A stretch of DNA of 64,000 nucleotides from Tigriopus japonicus (lineage: Eukaryota > Arthropoda > Copepoda > Harpacticoida > Harpacticidae): the NCBI GenBank assembly GCA_010645155.1, contig JAAGOF010000041.1, positions 726,097 through 790,096 of the forward strand, written 5' to 3'. The notes below the pieces were generated by a model. That model made no database searches. It saw only the letters and a list, made by a program, of their open reading frames with translations, and was not told the origin of the DNA. The stretch's first letter is position 1. Each line of letters starts with the position of its first letter. This document shows positions 12,401 through 23,420 of the stretch, one piece after another. A program made the position numbers and the translations under genes.

Positions 12401-13190
12401 CACTAGACACGAAAACTTTTCTTCTGAATCAACTTACCCCTTGATCCGGCATCATCATCAATGGTACCAAGAAAGGCATCTTCTTATGATGATCCTCTTG
12501 GTCTCGCTTGCTGGATGAAGTTTTCCTTCGTCTACTTCGCGGTCTGGATTTCCGTTTGCTCTCCCGACTCGATGAGTGAGATCCAGAGGGGTGTCTCCGA
12601 TACTTTTGGTCGTGTTTGTCCAATCTATTTGGCTTATCCTCCTCATATTCATCGTAATCCTCGTACTCGTCCTCATCCTCATAGTCTTCATATTCATACT
12701 CATCATCATCACTGGAGTCTTCATCACTAATATCATCCCCAAATGGAATGGGAATATAAGCTACATAGCTACCTATCCTAGCTGAAGGATCAGGAAGGGC
12801 TTCCGTCACGGAATGATTGGATGCAGACGGCACATTGTCAGATAAGTTGAGCATTCTCTTTTCCAAACTTTTATCTGTGACAATGTCTGACGCACTTCCA
12901 TCCAGATCCTTCTCATGCTTGACCGCAAGATCGTCGTACCATGATTTCTCTCCAAATATCGCACTCTCATTTGGGTTTGCACTGATGGCTTCACTTTCCT
13001 CTTGATCATTGGTGACACCTTGACTAAAATCCATGGTGGTGTCATTGTGGAAAAAATTCTGGTCCGTAAATACTGAATGATAGGTTTTGGCACTTTGAGA
13101 TACTAGAGATGAGGTTGGCGGCAACGGCGCATCCGATGCCTGGATATAGGACACAGCACAAGCTGTGGAAATGATCTGCAAAGTGGACAT
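3429..13190 (-). CDS. Predicted secreted, intrinsically disordered Pro/Gly/Asn/His/Asp-rich protein, 1,775 aa (4 exons)
   Basis: My model joins exons 12438-13190, 5079-8782, 4766-5013 and 3429-4051. All junctions are GT-AG, the phases agree (0, 2, 1) and the joined frame is open for 1,775 codons. Residues 1-18 are a plausible signal peptide. Residues about 155-200 form an Asp/Glu/Tyr-rich tract, followed by an Arg/Ser/Lys-rich basic stretch. Exon 2 (about residues 252-1486) starts acidic, then becomes RGG/GY-rich, then proline-rich, then rich in His, Asn, Asp and Tyr (clusters such as EHDDEDTDDHHSHEYTHDD). The C-terminal exon has a run of seven tyrosines inside an acidic patch and ends with Lys-rich sequence. 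There is no recognisable globular domain and almost no cysteine. Such composition occurs in cuticle, eggshell, adhesive and mineral-binding matrix proteins, but function is not established here. Exons 1 and 2 are separated by a 3.7-kb repeat-filled intron, so an extra exon there cannot be excluded. Confidence 0.75.
4052..4765 (-). other. Intron 3 of the low-complexity protein gene
   Basis: Donor GTATAG follows ATGCAAG at 4766. The acceptor TTTCTTTTAG ends at 4052. The 714 bp are AT-rich and hold no feature I can support. Confidence 0.65.
9311..9637 (+). mobile_element. hAT-type MITE, copy 1 (327 bp, perfect 8-bp TSD)
   Basis: The ends are TAGTCATGGACCGAAAG and CTTTCGGTCCATCACTA, with inner CCGAAACCGAAA motifs. 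The element is flanked by CAGCAAAG at 9303-9310 and again at 9638-9645. The 8-bp duplication and TAGTGATGG-type termini are characteristic of hAT elements. There is no transposase. The same family occurs at 21132-21462 and 61852-62175. Confidence 0.85.
10270..10612 (+). repeat. 41-bp tandem repeat array (about 8 copies)
   Basis: The unit reads CTTTATCTAGATACTTTTTT followed by CGGGAAAGTATCTTAAAGTAT, repeated with few changes. About four more units in the same orientation lie at 10936-11100. The unit is internally near-palindromic (TATCTAGATA; GATACTTT with AAAGTATC). Confidence 0.85.
10681..10945. repeat. Inverted repeat between the two 41-bp arrays
   Basis: The left arm, about 10681-10757 (GATAAGATACTTCTAGATAC, then a GCATAATG-rich part), is the reverse complement of the right arm, about 10865-10945. 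The spacer has several TGCATTATGC-type palindromes. It could extrude as a large hairpin. Confidence 0.6.
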
Positions 13191-13747
13191 GAAAGCATGA
13201 CTGACGCGCTAGTTATGGTATTATGGTTTTCTACCCTTTTTGTGCGTGCTTTGTTTCAGCAGAACGCTTGAAATCGCCATGGTTTATGGCTTGTCATTGC
13301 AATTTCAAAGTGCATCATTAGAAACTCGTAATCGCGTTAGAAAAAAGGCGAATATGTTCTGGTAACCAGGAAAATAAGGACAGTTAGACCGAAAAAGGCT
13401 TGATGTCTCGTTTGTACCTTATTACGGTGTTACTTTTAGATGGAAAAGATGAGTAAACATCAAGCCATAAGAAAATTTAACTTGCTGTTGTACGATTTCA
13501 TGATTTGTAAAATCGTTTTGTTCTGTAGTGTACATAGCACTGTTCATACTACTTAGATTCAGTTCAACAATTATGCATTGACAATGAAACATGTTTTTGT
13601 CAATTTTTTAAAATAAATTTGAAATCATACCAAATTAACAGCGATTGTTGCATTAAGTGATCCTCGTTAAATATTTTAGGCTTTTTAAGAACGGCAGTTT
13701 CTTTGGGGAATACAAGCAATGGTCTCGAATTTTCTTATCGTCCAAAA

Positions 13748-14408
13748 GCAATTAGACATGCACAAGGTTGCTCCAAGTGAGCGTTTTAAATCATTCCGCG
13801 GGCGGCAAAACAAGGCCGTTGGCTGTGCTGAGCTGCTCAGCCCATTTTGGCGAATCCAAGTTTTTCCCATTTTGACGAGCATTTGATGATTCTAGGTCCT
13901 TGGAAACGATCGGTATTTCACTTAAGGATACCTTGGCTGGAATTGGGTCAATAATATGCAAAAAATAATATTAGGGTGATTGATTTAAAAGCAAGTAAGC
14001 AGGTCTTGTGCTATTGCAAAAATAGGACTTAACATTGATCCAAACACTAATATTAAGATGCGGATTTATTCAGTGGGTTCCAAAGAATCATTCAATATTT
14101 CAAAATACTTAACATATAGAGAAATGCAATATTTTTTAACGCTTCTTTCTGTTAAGATCTAATCTTTTCTGTATCATTTTCAAGCAAACAAATTGGGCAT
14201 ATTTTCAACCAAGTGAAAGCAGAGGGATCAAAACGTAAAATTAAGATCGTTTCCAGGGACCTAGAATCATCAAATGCACGTTAAAATGGGAAAAACTTGG
14301 ATTCGCCAAAATGGGCTGAGCAGCTCAGCACAGCCAACGGCCCTGTTTTGCCGCCCGCGGAATGATTTAAAACGCTCACTTGAAGCAACCTTATACATGT
14401 CCTATTGT
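13748..14408. mobile_element. Foldback element with about 160-bp terminal inverted repeats
   Basis: Arms 13748-13906 and 14247-14408 are near-perfect reverse complements and include CCGCGGGCGGCAAAAC / GTTTTGCCGCCCGCGG and CTGAGCTGCTCAG. The outer ends read GACATGCACAAGGTTGC and its inverted counterpart GCAACCTTATACATGTC. The 340-bp centre has no transposase. A partial copy of the left arm plus centre lies at about 48511-48804. It is a non-autonomous element of unassigned superfamily. Confidence 0.75.
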
Positions 14409-15421
14409 ACCATAATTGTGGGCGTAAACGGACAACCATTTACATTGATGTGTAGGAAGGCTTTGAGGCGACTGCTCGTTTGTCCAAGAAAAGACAGAGG
14501 GCGCTGCTCCCATACAATAGATGAAAAGGAAAGTTGAAATTCTGTCTTACTGAGAACACTATAAGAAAGAGTACAGTCATAAAGTGCGCCATCTAGTGGA
14601 TTTCATACGGCAACACCTCGAACTTGCCATCAAACACATATATTTGAAGTTAGCAATGGCCATGCACCAGTTTTCGACAAATTAAACCACGTCAAGTGTT
14701 GATGGAGGGGCTCCTAACGGCACTGAAATTGTTTTAAGATGAATTGTGGCACTGATTATATCTTCAATTCTTCTTCAATTGTCAAGCTTTTCATGCCAAT
14801 CTTGAAGGAAGTTTGTTATCAATTCAACCAAAAACCATTACAGGTCCATTAGCACTCCCCAATCAACATTTGAGGCACTTATACTTGTCCAAAACTGATT
14901 TATGAACGTTCCTACCTTCAAATACATGTGTATCATGGGAAGCGTGAGCTGTTGCATGAAATCCGCTAGATAGCGTACTTTATGACCACACACTTTTATT
15001 ATAGTGCTCTAGTTCTACTTGTAAGCGAAAGCAGCATTTCTGAAACAGTATCCATTATAAATCTTAAGTGTTTAATCATTCAATGAATGATTCTTAATGA
15101 AAACTAGCCTTATACATTTCTTTGCACACATTGCTCAAAAAAATGTGGTAAAAAATTTATACATAATTGCGTAAGTCATTCTTCAAAAATGTGTGCCAAA
15201 TTTCAACCATGTAAAATTTAAAAAAAAAAAAAAATACCGATTTGCCAAAGCAAAATAAACTGCAATGTAAATGTATACAGCCATAAAGAAAGCCGCAATG
15301 AAGAACCGGCATACAGTTCTGGTCAGAGGTAATTTTCTCTCTATCCATCTCTATGCTTACACTAAAAAACATATACTTAAATTGAAAATTGACCTCTCCA
15401 TCTAATAATAGCATCATATTC
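14409..15421. other. Gene-free stretch
   Basis: AT-rich sequence. I see no supported gene, RNA or repeat here apart from a short A-tract near 15221. Confidence 0.45.
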
Positions 15422-15778
15422 CTATTCAAGAAGCATCAATCTATCATCTGAAGAGTACAACGGTGATATTGTGGTACAACTCACGAGTAACAGGACCATC
15501 ACGACTAGTCCGAAAATAATTCTGGTTAGACAGAAACTGTCTTGTCTTGACTTTAGATCATCACTCTCACTAGTCACACCATCTTGTCTCTGGTTGTCGA
15601 TGCTGTGATTGTGGTGATGGTCGTCGTTTTGGCCATTGGCTACTGAGGCAATTGAGTCCTGAGATTTTCTCCTAAGGAGAACTGCTAGCAGCATTTTCCC
15701 ATAGCCGAACCGCTCACTAATGTGGCTTCCAGAGCAATCACGCCGTGCATTGATCTCATTCTCGAGGACACTATTCAT
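15422..15778 (-). CDS. Possible tail-anchored small protein, 118 aa (hypothetical)
   Basis: ATG at 15778, stop at 15422-15424. The 118-residue product has a basic N-terminal half (LLAVLLRRKSQ), a His/Asn/Asp-rich middle (NDDHHHNHS) and one strong hydrophobic segment near the C-terminus (IIFGLVVMVLLLVSC), followed by a short polar tail. That pattern fits a tail-anchored or single-pass membrane protein. It matches no family I know. It may be only the last exon of a longer gene. An overlapping minus-strand frame (15783-16040) preceded by an acceptor-like TTTTTTTCTATGTTTTAG could be linked through unseen splicing. Chance occurrence is possible. Confidence 0.3.
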   Translation of the reverse strand: MNSVLENEINARRDCSGSHISERFGYGKMLLAVLLRRKSQDSIASVANGQNDDHHHNHSIDNQRQDGVTSESDDLKSRQDSFCLTRIIFGLVVMVLLLVSCTTISPLYSSDDRLMLLE

Positions 15779-15808
15779 GAGTTCATTCAGGAAGAATTTG
15801 TCGATCAA

Positions 15809-18800
15809 GCAACGGTTTCGTTGATGGTGACGATTTCACTTTGTGTTTGGTCTCCATATGGAAGATGCTTGAATGGTTTGGCAATTGTTGTTGGTGTGTT
15901 GTTGCCTTGCTTTTTTTTGACGCAGGACAATAATGCTGAACGCGTTTCAGATCAATCACATCCTCACTTTCTAAATGCATTGGAAGCCCATCTAAAACAT
16001 AGAAAAAAAGAGGAGTGTGTTTGTGCACTTTTTTGCTCAATTGTTCTTGTTAAAGTTCAAGAAATCGAGGGTGGTACTTGCTCTCCGGATGCAGGGATAA
16101 TAGCGTGTTTTGCAATAAGAGCTCGAGAAATGAAACAACTGATGCACGATCATAGATGGGTATTGGTCAATTCAAGAGTTATTGATTAAAATGAAAATTG
16201 TCCTCTTCCGTTAGTTACAGAGTATGGAACTTGAAATAGTTTTAAAAAGTGTTACGAAAGATTTGGCTTGTATTTATATGTGATGATTTACATGAGTCAC
16301 TATACGTTTATCTTGAAACTAATTTAGAATAGTTACCCCCCTTCATAGACCTTGATATGATTTGATTAATCGTTTTCATGAAATAATTGGTGCTGTAAAT
16401 GCACTTTAACTCAAATCGTTTGGCTTAAATACAAATGAGGACATTTGAAAATCATTCCTTTTCTAGTTTCAAAGTTCAAGTTATCTTTGGATTTAATGCT
16501 ACATCGTTTAATCGCCTCTCTTCATAAACGGTTCTTCAATGACTTACGGATTTCAGGATTGCCAACCACCTGTGAAATAAATGCCCCCATGAGTGACCAA
16601 GAAAAGATTGGTCAATGCAACTCTTTGGTCAAACCATCACTTTAATGCTGACCTTTGAATGCATTCATTGTGTATATACGACTATCAGTGAGTTCGAAAT
16701 GCCAAATAGCAATGCTCTTGACCCAATGAAATGGCATTCCTTAGCACGTGGTCAAATCCCGTTTTCATGCCAAGTCATGGACATGGCTAAAATAATGCGA
16801 TTTAAACATGTTGGCCGCCTTTCTTTTAGCAACATAGTCCCCTCTAAAATCACTTGAATTGTTGGGAAAGTTGCGGACTAGTCATTGAACAAATGGACCT
16901 GAGTTGAGTGTGGTTAGTCAATGGTGCTTATCACCCTACCTTAAAGTGGTCGTCAAATACTTGAACAACACGAGTCTGATCTTGACTTTACGGTTTAGTC
17001 ACTTTCGATTTTCCGGGCTCTAAAGTGAACGAATATGCTGATGTTGCTTCACACAAAAAAAACTCGTTCCCGTTGGAATGGATTCAAGAGCTTTGAAGGT
17101 TCAGAATGAGGCTTGAGTGGACGATGAAATAGGCCAATTGGCTTCTATACAAATACTGTAGAAACCACATGGCATTCATCACTTTTGATTTCCCCCCCAT
17201 GACAAAGAAAACTAACTGACAACATTTGAGTTTGCTTTCAGGACATTCATTCGTCATTACTGAAATGGTACGTCTAAATTTATTTAGTAGTGGACCGAAA
17301 AAGCTTTGGTTGGTTCAAGATATACAGTGTGGCCTCCAAAAAGTGTACCCTAATTTCAAGACGTAGATTTGACAAAATTTGAAATAAATTTGTATTGAAT
17401 TGTAATAATAAAAGTTTAAGTGTTGAAAAAAACTATTTTTTTTGGATATGTTGTTAAAATATTTTAGCAATTTCATACTGTCTCTTGCCTATATAATTTC
17501 TTCTAAAACTGAAGTGTGTATAATTTAGGCAAAAGTCATTACTAATTACATGTGCTTTTTGATCAAAATCAATTGAAGTTTTGATTGATTTAAATCAATT
17601 AAGATTAAAAATGTGCCATTGTCACGAACTTTAGGCATCAGTCAAAAGGCAAATCAAGTATCTCAAGCCAACGACGAAGATGAAAAGGTAGTAAATTTTC
17701 TCACAAGGCTAAATTCTTTATATTCACTTAACATTTGTTAAACAAATACGTACAATACACAAAATATGATTTTACCTGAATGTTAACATGTAATCATCAT
17801 AAGAGTTTTATGCGATATTTTAGGATTTATTCCCTTCCAAGCAAATTCTTTATTGTGTGAGGGGCTCTTTTTAACTGCCAGACCCTTTAAAGCAACAACA
17901 CTCTCACTAAAAATAACCTTTAACTACGATTTATGACAAAAAAGTAGATTAATCTACTTTTTGGTACAAATAGCTTAAGAACTAAGAGTCATGTAATTGC
18001 TCGACAATGAGTTTTTGGATGTTTTTTAGCAATAACGAGTGTTAAAATTTTCATTGAAAGTTCATATACCTTTCACAGCGCATCTGCCTTTGTGGAAAAA
18101 AAGCAATGCAACTTATTTTTCTTTCAAAACATGTATCTATGTTATGTTAAATGTTTAAATTTGATCGTATACTTTGGCTTCACGCTGAAATCGAAAAACA
18201 ATCAATAAAAAGCAGTAATTAAGACATATTTGCAAGCATAATTTGTTAATGAAAGTAGTACAAAAACTTTTCTGTTTTGACCATCACTGCCTTTAATGAC
18301 CTTCTTTTAGGCCTAACGAGTTGCAATATCTTGAAAAGTCATTGCAATTGGCAATTGTCAATGCAATCAATTGAAATTTGGGATTCATCAAAAAGAGGGT
18401 TTGCTCAATCTTCCCTTTTTGCTCAACACGTGATTTTGAGAATCGATTCCCCCTATCTGTGTACTTTTAAACGAGCACATGAGTGGAATGAAATGTCGAA
18501 ATGGTTCGTTTTGCGTAATTTTCCTCAAGTCAAAAAGTTCACGCCAATCTTGTCTTGCATTATTTCCAGCATGATTGGACCATTTTCTTCTGTCCTTCTT
18601 GTGACATTCCCAAAATAACGGATCATCCTCTAGTAAAATTTGACAAATTAATTTAGAGACGTCACTTCAAATAAACGCACAAAAACAAAACAAAAAATGC
18701 CTTACGAAAAATGGGGAGGGATCTTCAAGACACTTGCACCGAAAAAAACACTGGAAAACCAAAATATTTCACTCTTGGTTTGTAATCACTAGGTTTCACT

Positions 18801-20565
18801 TGGTTTCCTTGTAGATCTGTTACATAGGATGAGAAAGAGAGAAGAGCACTTCCAACCACATCATGTGCCATTCACAACATGATCAACAATCATCTCAGGA
18901 TAACCGAGTGAGGGGCTCGCTCAAGCACTCACTCTCTCACCTACATCCAACATCCAAGATTGAGAACACGCCGCCGAATGTCCCAGTGAAATCTCACTTT
19001 GTAGTACATGCGCATGCCTTCTCATCCAGGGACGCCAAACGAAAGGCTATTCATTTTTAAAGCCATTTTAGTGTTTATTTCTTCAGGTTGAAAGTTTATT
19101 TGTGTAAAAGCTGTTTTTGAAAATATTGTCAAAATATCGACAAAACAGAAGGGAGAGTTTGATAGTAAAAAGGTTCTCTGTATTGAAGTAGAACTCGGAA
19201 AACTAGGTGATTTGACGAAAATGATATTGTTGTATCAATTAAATATTTAGCAAATATTTTTCGTTTGAAATGTTTTCATTTATTTTCAAAACAGATAGAA
19301 CTTGCAAAAGGTCTCACCATGCATTGTTGTCTTTTTGGGAAATATTTTACTCTTTTTATAAGTAAATATCAAACAGTGTAGGAATGATGAATAGCTTACG
19401 TTCTTCAACCTCAAAAGTTTTTATGCAAAATCAAGACTTTTTCATGCTTGCTAAAATACAATAAAAGTAGGATTTAAGAATATTGTCCACATATTGTTTA
19501 GGAATATTATTTGTGTGCCAAGTAAATATCATATCAAGTGATTCATGTTTTTAAATGTGTAAAAGTATTTTTGTTTCAAGACATTCTTATATCAAAAAGA
19601 TGAAACTGACGTGTAAAAATGTATAATGCCTTTATTTGTCATTGACAATATACATTGCCATTGACGATACAAAATATCTTTGTTTCCACGTTAGGCTGTC
19701 TTAAAAAAGGGGGTAAACAGTTTGTCAAAGTTTTCCTCATTTTCAGCACTCAACTAATTTTCCGAAGCCTAACGGAGAGCGCGGGAGCGAGAATGGTACC
19801 CTGAAGGTAACTGTGCTTTTCCCTCGTCTCTCTTAGCTTCTATGTATGTACAAAGTGTTCAGGGATGAGGATGAAAGAAAAGGACTTTACTGGCATCTTC
19901 CTAGTCATTTGGAGAGTCGAATTGGCTTGATCCATGTAACTGTTATCACGAAAGTTTCCTGATACGAAAATTGGGTATGTGAGAGTTAGTTGTGTTGTGT
20001 TTGAATGGGCAGAAACGAGATTCTTGTCAAGAATAAAGGTGGAACAATCGTTCGAAAACAGTGCATTTCTGAAATTACAGCATCAGTTGCGCTTTGTTAA
20101 TTATCGTCAGCACTTCAGATAAACAATAGGAATGGATTCTGTAGAAATGCACGCGGTACCGAGATTTGAGGATAAGCGTGTTTTGTTTTCACTTTCGGTT
20201 TTATGATACAACTTTGAATGTGATTTTTCCCGTACGAAAAATAGTGATAGTCTTGATCAATCAAAAATTTGAAAGGTCTGACAAAGGCGGTCAAGAATCA
20301 TAAATGGTGTCGTGATTTTTTTAGAGCTTATTCCAAATATTCCTTAACATGTGGTTATTGGTGGTATGATTCAAACGGGTAAAGCAAGTTTAAATATTAT
20401 CGGAACACATGTAGTTTGAGATTTACTTCGCGTCCGAATTGAAATTTTCGTTGTAAAATGGTCAAATTGATGTGTCGGCATTTCTTGAGAATGAGTCTAA
20501 TTCGTTTCAATAAATTGTATCTGTGGGTGCTCAATGGAATATGCCATCAACAAATTCAGATTCAT
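15809..20565. other. Long gene-free stretch
   Basis: AT-rich DNA with no supported exon. At about 17322 TACAGTGTGGCCTCCAAAAAG resembles a Tc1-like transposon end, but I found no partner end. ORFs such as 18277-18618 and 16615-16857 lack family features and splice context. Confidence 0.4.
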
Positions 20566-20940
20566 TCACAACTGCGTCTGATGTGTTGCACCGTTTGTTG
20601 ATGCAAATCCCATGAGTCTTCTTTTATATCGATATTTCCCATTGAAGAATAAAAATGTTGTTAATTTCGAAGCTTCTTCAGAAAGTTGAATTTGGAAATA
20701 ACTTTGGACTGCATCCATGACGGAGAAATATCGTATATCTGGCTGAGTTTTTCTTACAATTTTTTGGACTGTCGGAAATGGGTTTACTGACCTAACAACC
20801 AGCTTGTTCGATTCGCGGAAATCAGTAACTAAACGCCTCCTTCTTCCGGTACAAATTGGGCAGGGGAAATCCATTCGGTTGCATCGGGTGCGGGCACCAT
20901 AACGTTGCTTTTTATCAACTTTCGTCTCGTTATTCGTCTT
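20566..20940 (-). pseudogene. Ty3/gypsy-type LTR retrotransposon reverse transcriptase relic
   Basis: On the minus strand the sequence carries hallmarks of the start of a gypsy RT domain: TEWISPAQFV upstream, then RLVTDFRESNK, NPFPTVQKI, SVMDAVQSYFQIQL (the first catalytic Asp region) and LMGFA. A frame change near 20835 separates the first block from the rest, and the YxDD block, RNase H and integrase are absent. No LTRs are visible nearby. It is a dead internal fragment. Confidence 0.75.
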
Positions 20941-21131
20941 CTTTAATACCAGTCAAAACTATAAAAATAGTGAACTCCTCCTCGTTTGTTTTTGCTATGC
21001 CGTAGTCCCCCTATATTTTCATGGGGGATCTATTTTCATACCAATTCTTACCTTTTAATTCTGAGCCAATAAACTGTTTAATGTACCCATGTTGCTTTTT
21101 GATCAAAGAAGCGTTTTCTATTAATACGAGG

Positions 21132-21462
21132 TAGTGATGGACCGAATGGGCTCATAACCGAAACCGAAAGTTTCGGCCGAAAGAGGGCTTAACCGATACC
21201 GAAACCGAAATTGAAATCAGCTGACTACAAAATTGTATAATTGCAAAATCCATCTTGAAAAAATAAATTGATTATGTGTTCGATGTTGGGTAGTCGGAAA
21301 TTTTGAAAAATCGGGAAACTTAAATTTCAGAGGTTTTTGAACGATTTTTTTATTTTGTTGTCAAACTCTATCATTTACACGTATAGTGCATGTCTGCTTT
21401 TGGTTTCGGTAGGCATAACCGAAAACGAAATTTCAGCCGAAAGCGCTTTCGGTTCATTACTA
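21132..21462 (+). mobile_element. hAT-type MITE, copy 2 (331 bp, 8-bp TSD)
   Basis: Starts TAGTGATGGACCGAA and ends TTCGGTTCATTACTA. Flanks are ATACGAGG (21124-21131) and ATATGAGG (21463-21470), an 8-bp duplication with one change. The interior matches copy 1 at 9311-9637 over its whole length. No coding capacity. Confidence 0.85.
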
Positions 21463-21470
21463 ATATGAGG

Positions 21471-22352
21471 TTAAAAAAGACTTGAGATCCAAGATCGTAA
21501 TTCAATCGAATTCTTTTCTAACGACCAAATTGGAGGGGCCAAGGCTGTATAAATTGGAGCTTTCGTCGTTCCTGGACTTGAAAAAATATATCAGTTTTGC
21601 TGTCGGAACTTTATAGGACTTTTTCATGGCAGTTGCCATCTTTTGCAGTGTTATCTTTTTCTGAAATAATTTTGGCCTCCCTTTCCTTAACTCTTAAAAG
21701 TTCCACCAGAATCATGCATTTACTATCTGCATGTTCACGAAGGTTTCTTCACATTTCTGATACTCTGAGTCTGTAGCAAATACAGATGAATTTTTCTGCA
21801 TGTTATCAATTTCTTTTTCGAACGAACGTCCTGGCAAAATGTCCTCGAAATGTTCTCTGTGAGATTTGGCATGTTCCAGAATTGCTTTGTCTCCTACGTA
21901 TGTCAGTGACACAGGGTATCATCCCGTTTGAAGGTTTAGCCATAATGGAATCCTCGTTGTCAGACATAGTACTTAACATATTTAAGTAAAGAATAAAAAT
22001 GTAACTTAGTTAAAGCACTGAAAAATTACGCTTTTCAAACACAACCCTAGGCGTCTTGCATAGATTCGAAACAATCCTGATTGATTGGGATAACATTTTA
22101 TTTACAGAGAGAGGTATACAAGGTTAAATGATATACTGTAGAGCAAAATAAAAAAAAGCAAAGAAGGAGTACTGTACACGCGCCACTAGTACTACTCTGA
22201 ACACTTTATGGTTTGACATTTCAGTCAAATTTTTATGATAAAGATTTATCTTCTAAAATCACGATGATGAATGATTATCACCATTTCGTGCTAAAACTCT
22301 TCCTTATCACGTGTGAAAGTAGAAGTGTACACATCCGGTTTTCGTTTAATGA
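21471..22352. other. Gene-free stretch
   Basis: Nothing supported; ORFs here are short and lack family features. Confidence 0.4.
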
Positions 22353-22592
22353 ACATAAAACACGGTGTATCAAATGACTTCTTAGGTTTGTCACGAAATA
22401 CCCAAATACATTTTGGCATATTTTGGACCCAAAATTCAATGGGGAAAAACTTCGCTTTTTTGTATTATATAAGTTTAGGTCCAGTGAAAACTTATGTTCC
22501 TAAAAACCTATTAATTAAATCGTATTACATATTTTTCCGCCCCTAAATCATCACATATCTTTGGACCATTTACTCCATTCAATACATGCTTT
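22353..22592 (-). repeat. Interspersed repeat family R1, copy B
   Basis: Reverse orientation relative to copy A. Contains ACGAAATACCCAAA, CATATTTTGGACCCA, TTCAATGGGGAAAAAC, TTTAGGTCCAGTGAAAA and CCTATTAATT, all shared with copy C (26413-26632). It lies about 290 bp beyond the 3' end of the U2 gene at 22885. Confidence 0.65.
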
Positions 22593-22884
22593 AGCTAGAT
22601 AGAAGTTGTAATGCATATGTGACTTCACGATTTCGTAATGTGCCTGATTTGTGAAAACTCTATCACCATTTGGTGCGTTTTTGTGACCATCTTTTGGTTC
22701 ATGTAATTAATAGGAACAGGTGTGTGTGTTGTTATCCCACTGTAGGTGACACAGCCCGACAAATAGCTCCTGGTTCAATGATTGAGAAGGTACACACACA
22801 GTGCATTGTGTCAAGATACCTTCTTTCATTCACTGTCATGACTAAAGCAACGGTAATATAAGATTATAACAGGCATGAGGGATT

Positions 22885-23071
22885 GTGGGCCGAGCCTTGT
22901 GGTACTGCAATACAAGGTCAACCCATGATGAGAGGGGAGCAAGCTCCCACTTCTCATCCCCTTCTAAAAATAAGTTTAATATCGAAGAGGACACATGGTC
23001 CTCGTATCAGATATTAAGCTGATAAGAACAGATACTACACTTTGATCTTAGCCAAAAGGCCGAGAAGCGAT
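22885..23071 (-). ncRNA. U2 spliceosomal snRNA (187 nt)
   Basis: The minus strand starts ATCGCTTCTCGGCC and has the invariant GTGTAGTATCTGTTCTTATC region with the GTAGTA branch-point recognition element. Stem-loop IIb (GAGGAC/GTCCTC), stem III (GATGAGA...TCTCATC capped by GGGAGC TT GCTCCC) and stem-loop IV (CCTTGT, loop ATTGCAGTACC, ACAAGG) all pair. Its 187-nt length is normal for U2. The putative Sm site reads ATTTTTAG, slightly off the usual A-U(4-6)-G. This is the best-preserved of the four U2 copies and the likeliest to be functional. U2 pairs with the intron branch site in the spliceosome. Confidence 0.9.
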
Positions 23072-23230
23072 ACCTCTTCCACCAATCTCCTCTGGTACTG
23101 ACACTGAACCTCCCGTTCAACTTTGGTGACTTTGAGATCCTCGGCGAAAACAAAGAAAGGTCACTCAAGAACACAAACAAGCTGTGGGAGGAAATAAATT
23201 ACACCACTGGAAAACCAGATTTTTTTTCAA
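23072..23230 (-). promoter_or_regulatory. Conserved upstream region of U2 unit 1 (probable snRNA promoter)
   Basis: The 160 bp upstream of the U2 start stay highly similar between units 1 and 2 (23072-23230 and 29078-29236). snRNA genes carry a proximal sequence element about 50-60 bp upstream, which would fall near 23120-23135. I cannot assign the exact motif. Confidence 0.45.
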
Positions 23231-23420
23231 TTGTTATTGTGCCTTGACTTGATGGACTTCAAGTAATCCCTTTTTCTAGGGAAATTTAACATTAGTGTAA
23301 ACTTATTCTGTGATTCACAACATTGACCCATTTCCTGATAGCTTCATTCAGGTTGACTGACCGGCGTTCTAGCTCGCTAGAGTGTCTATATTGACGTCGA
23401 CCATCGGCGGGAATCGTGAC

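Larger units (their letters stand above)
8783..12437 (-). other. Intron 1 of the low-complexity protein gene (repeat-filled)
   Basis: Donor GTAAGT begins at 12437 after CAAGGG; the acceptor ATTTTGCAG ends at 8783. The exons join in phase 0. The intron contains a complete hAT MITE (9311-9637), a second broken MITE copy and a 918-bp tandem-repeat element (10209-11126). The remaining sequence, 11180-12437, shows nothing I can support. Confidence 0.65.
22655..23405 (-). repeat. U2 snRNA gene unit 1 (duplicated block)
   Basis: About 750 bp here, including U2 and flanks on both sides, is homologous to 28651-29405. The shared 3' flank includes TCTTTTGGTTCATGTAA and ATGATTGAGAAGGTACACACA; the shared 5' flank includes ACCTCTTCCACCAATCTCCTCT and GACCGGCGT. 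Flank conservation shows that a genomic segment was duplicated, not an snRNA retrocopy. Confidence 0.8.

Noticed and set aside
17322..17345. Second Tc1-like transposon
   Set aside because: Only one possible terminal sequence; no matching inverted end or transposase nearby.
18277..18618. 113-codon plus-strand ORF
   Set aside because: No signal peptide, motif or splice context; composition like translated AT-rich noncoding DNA.
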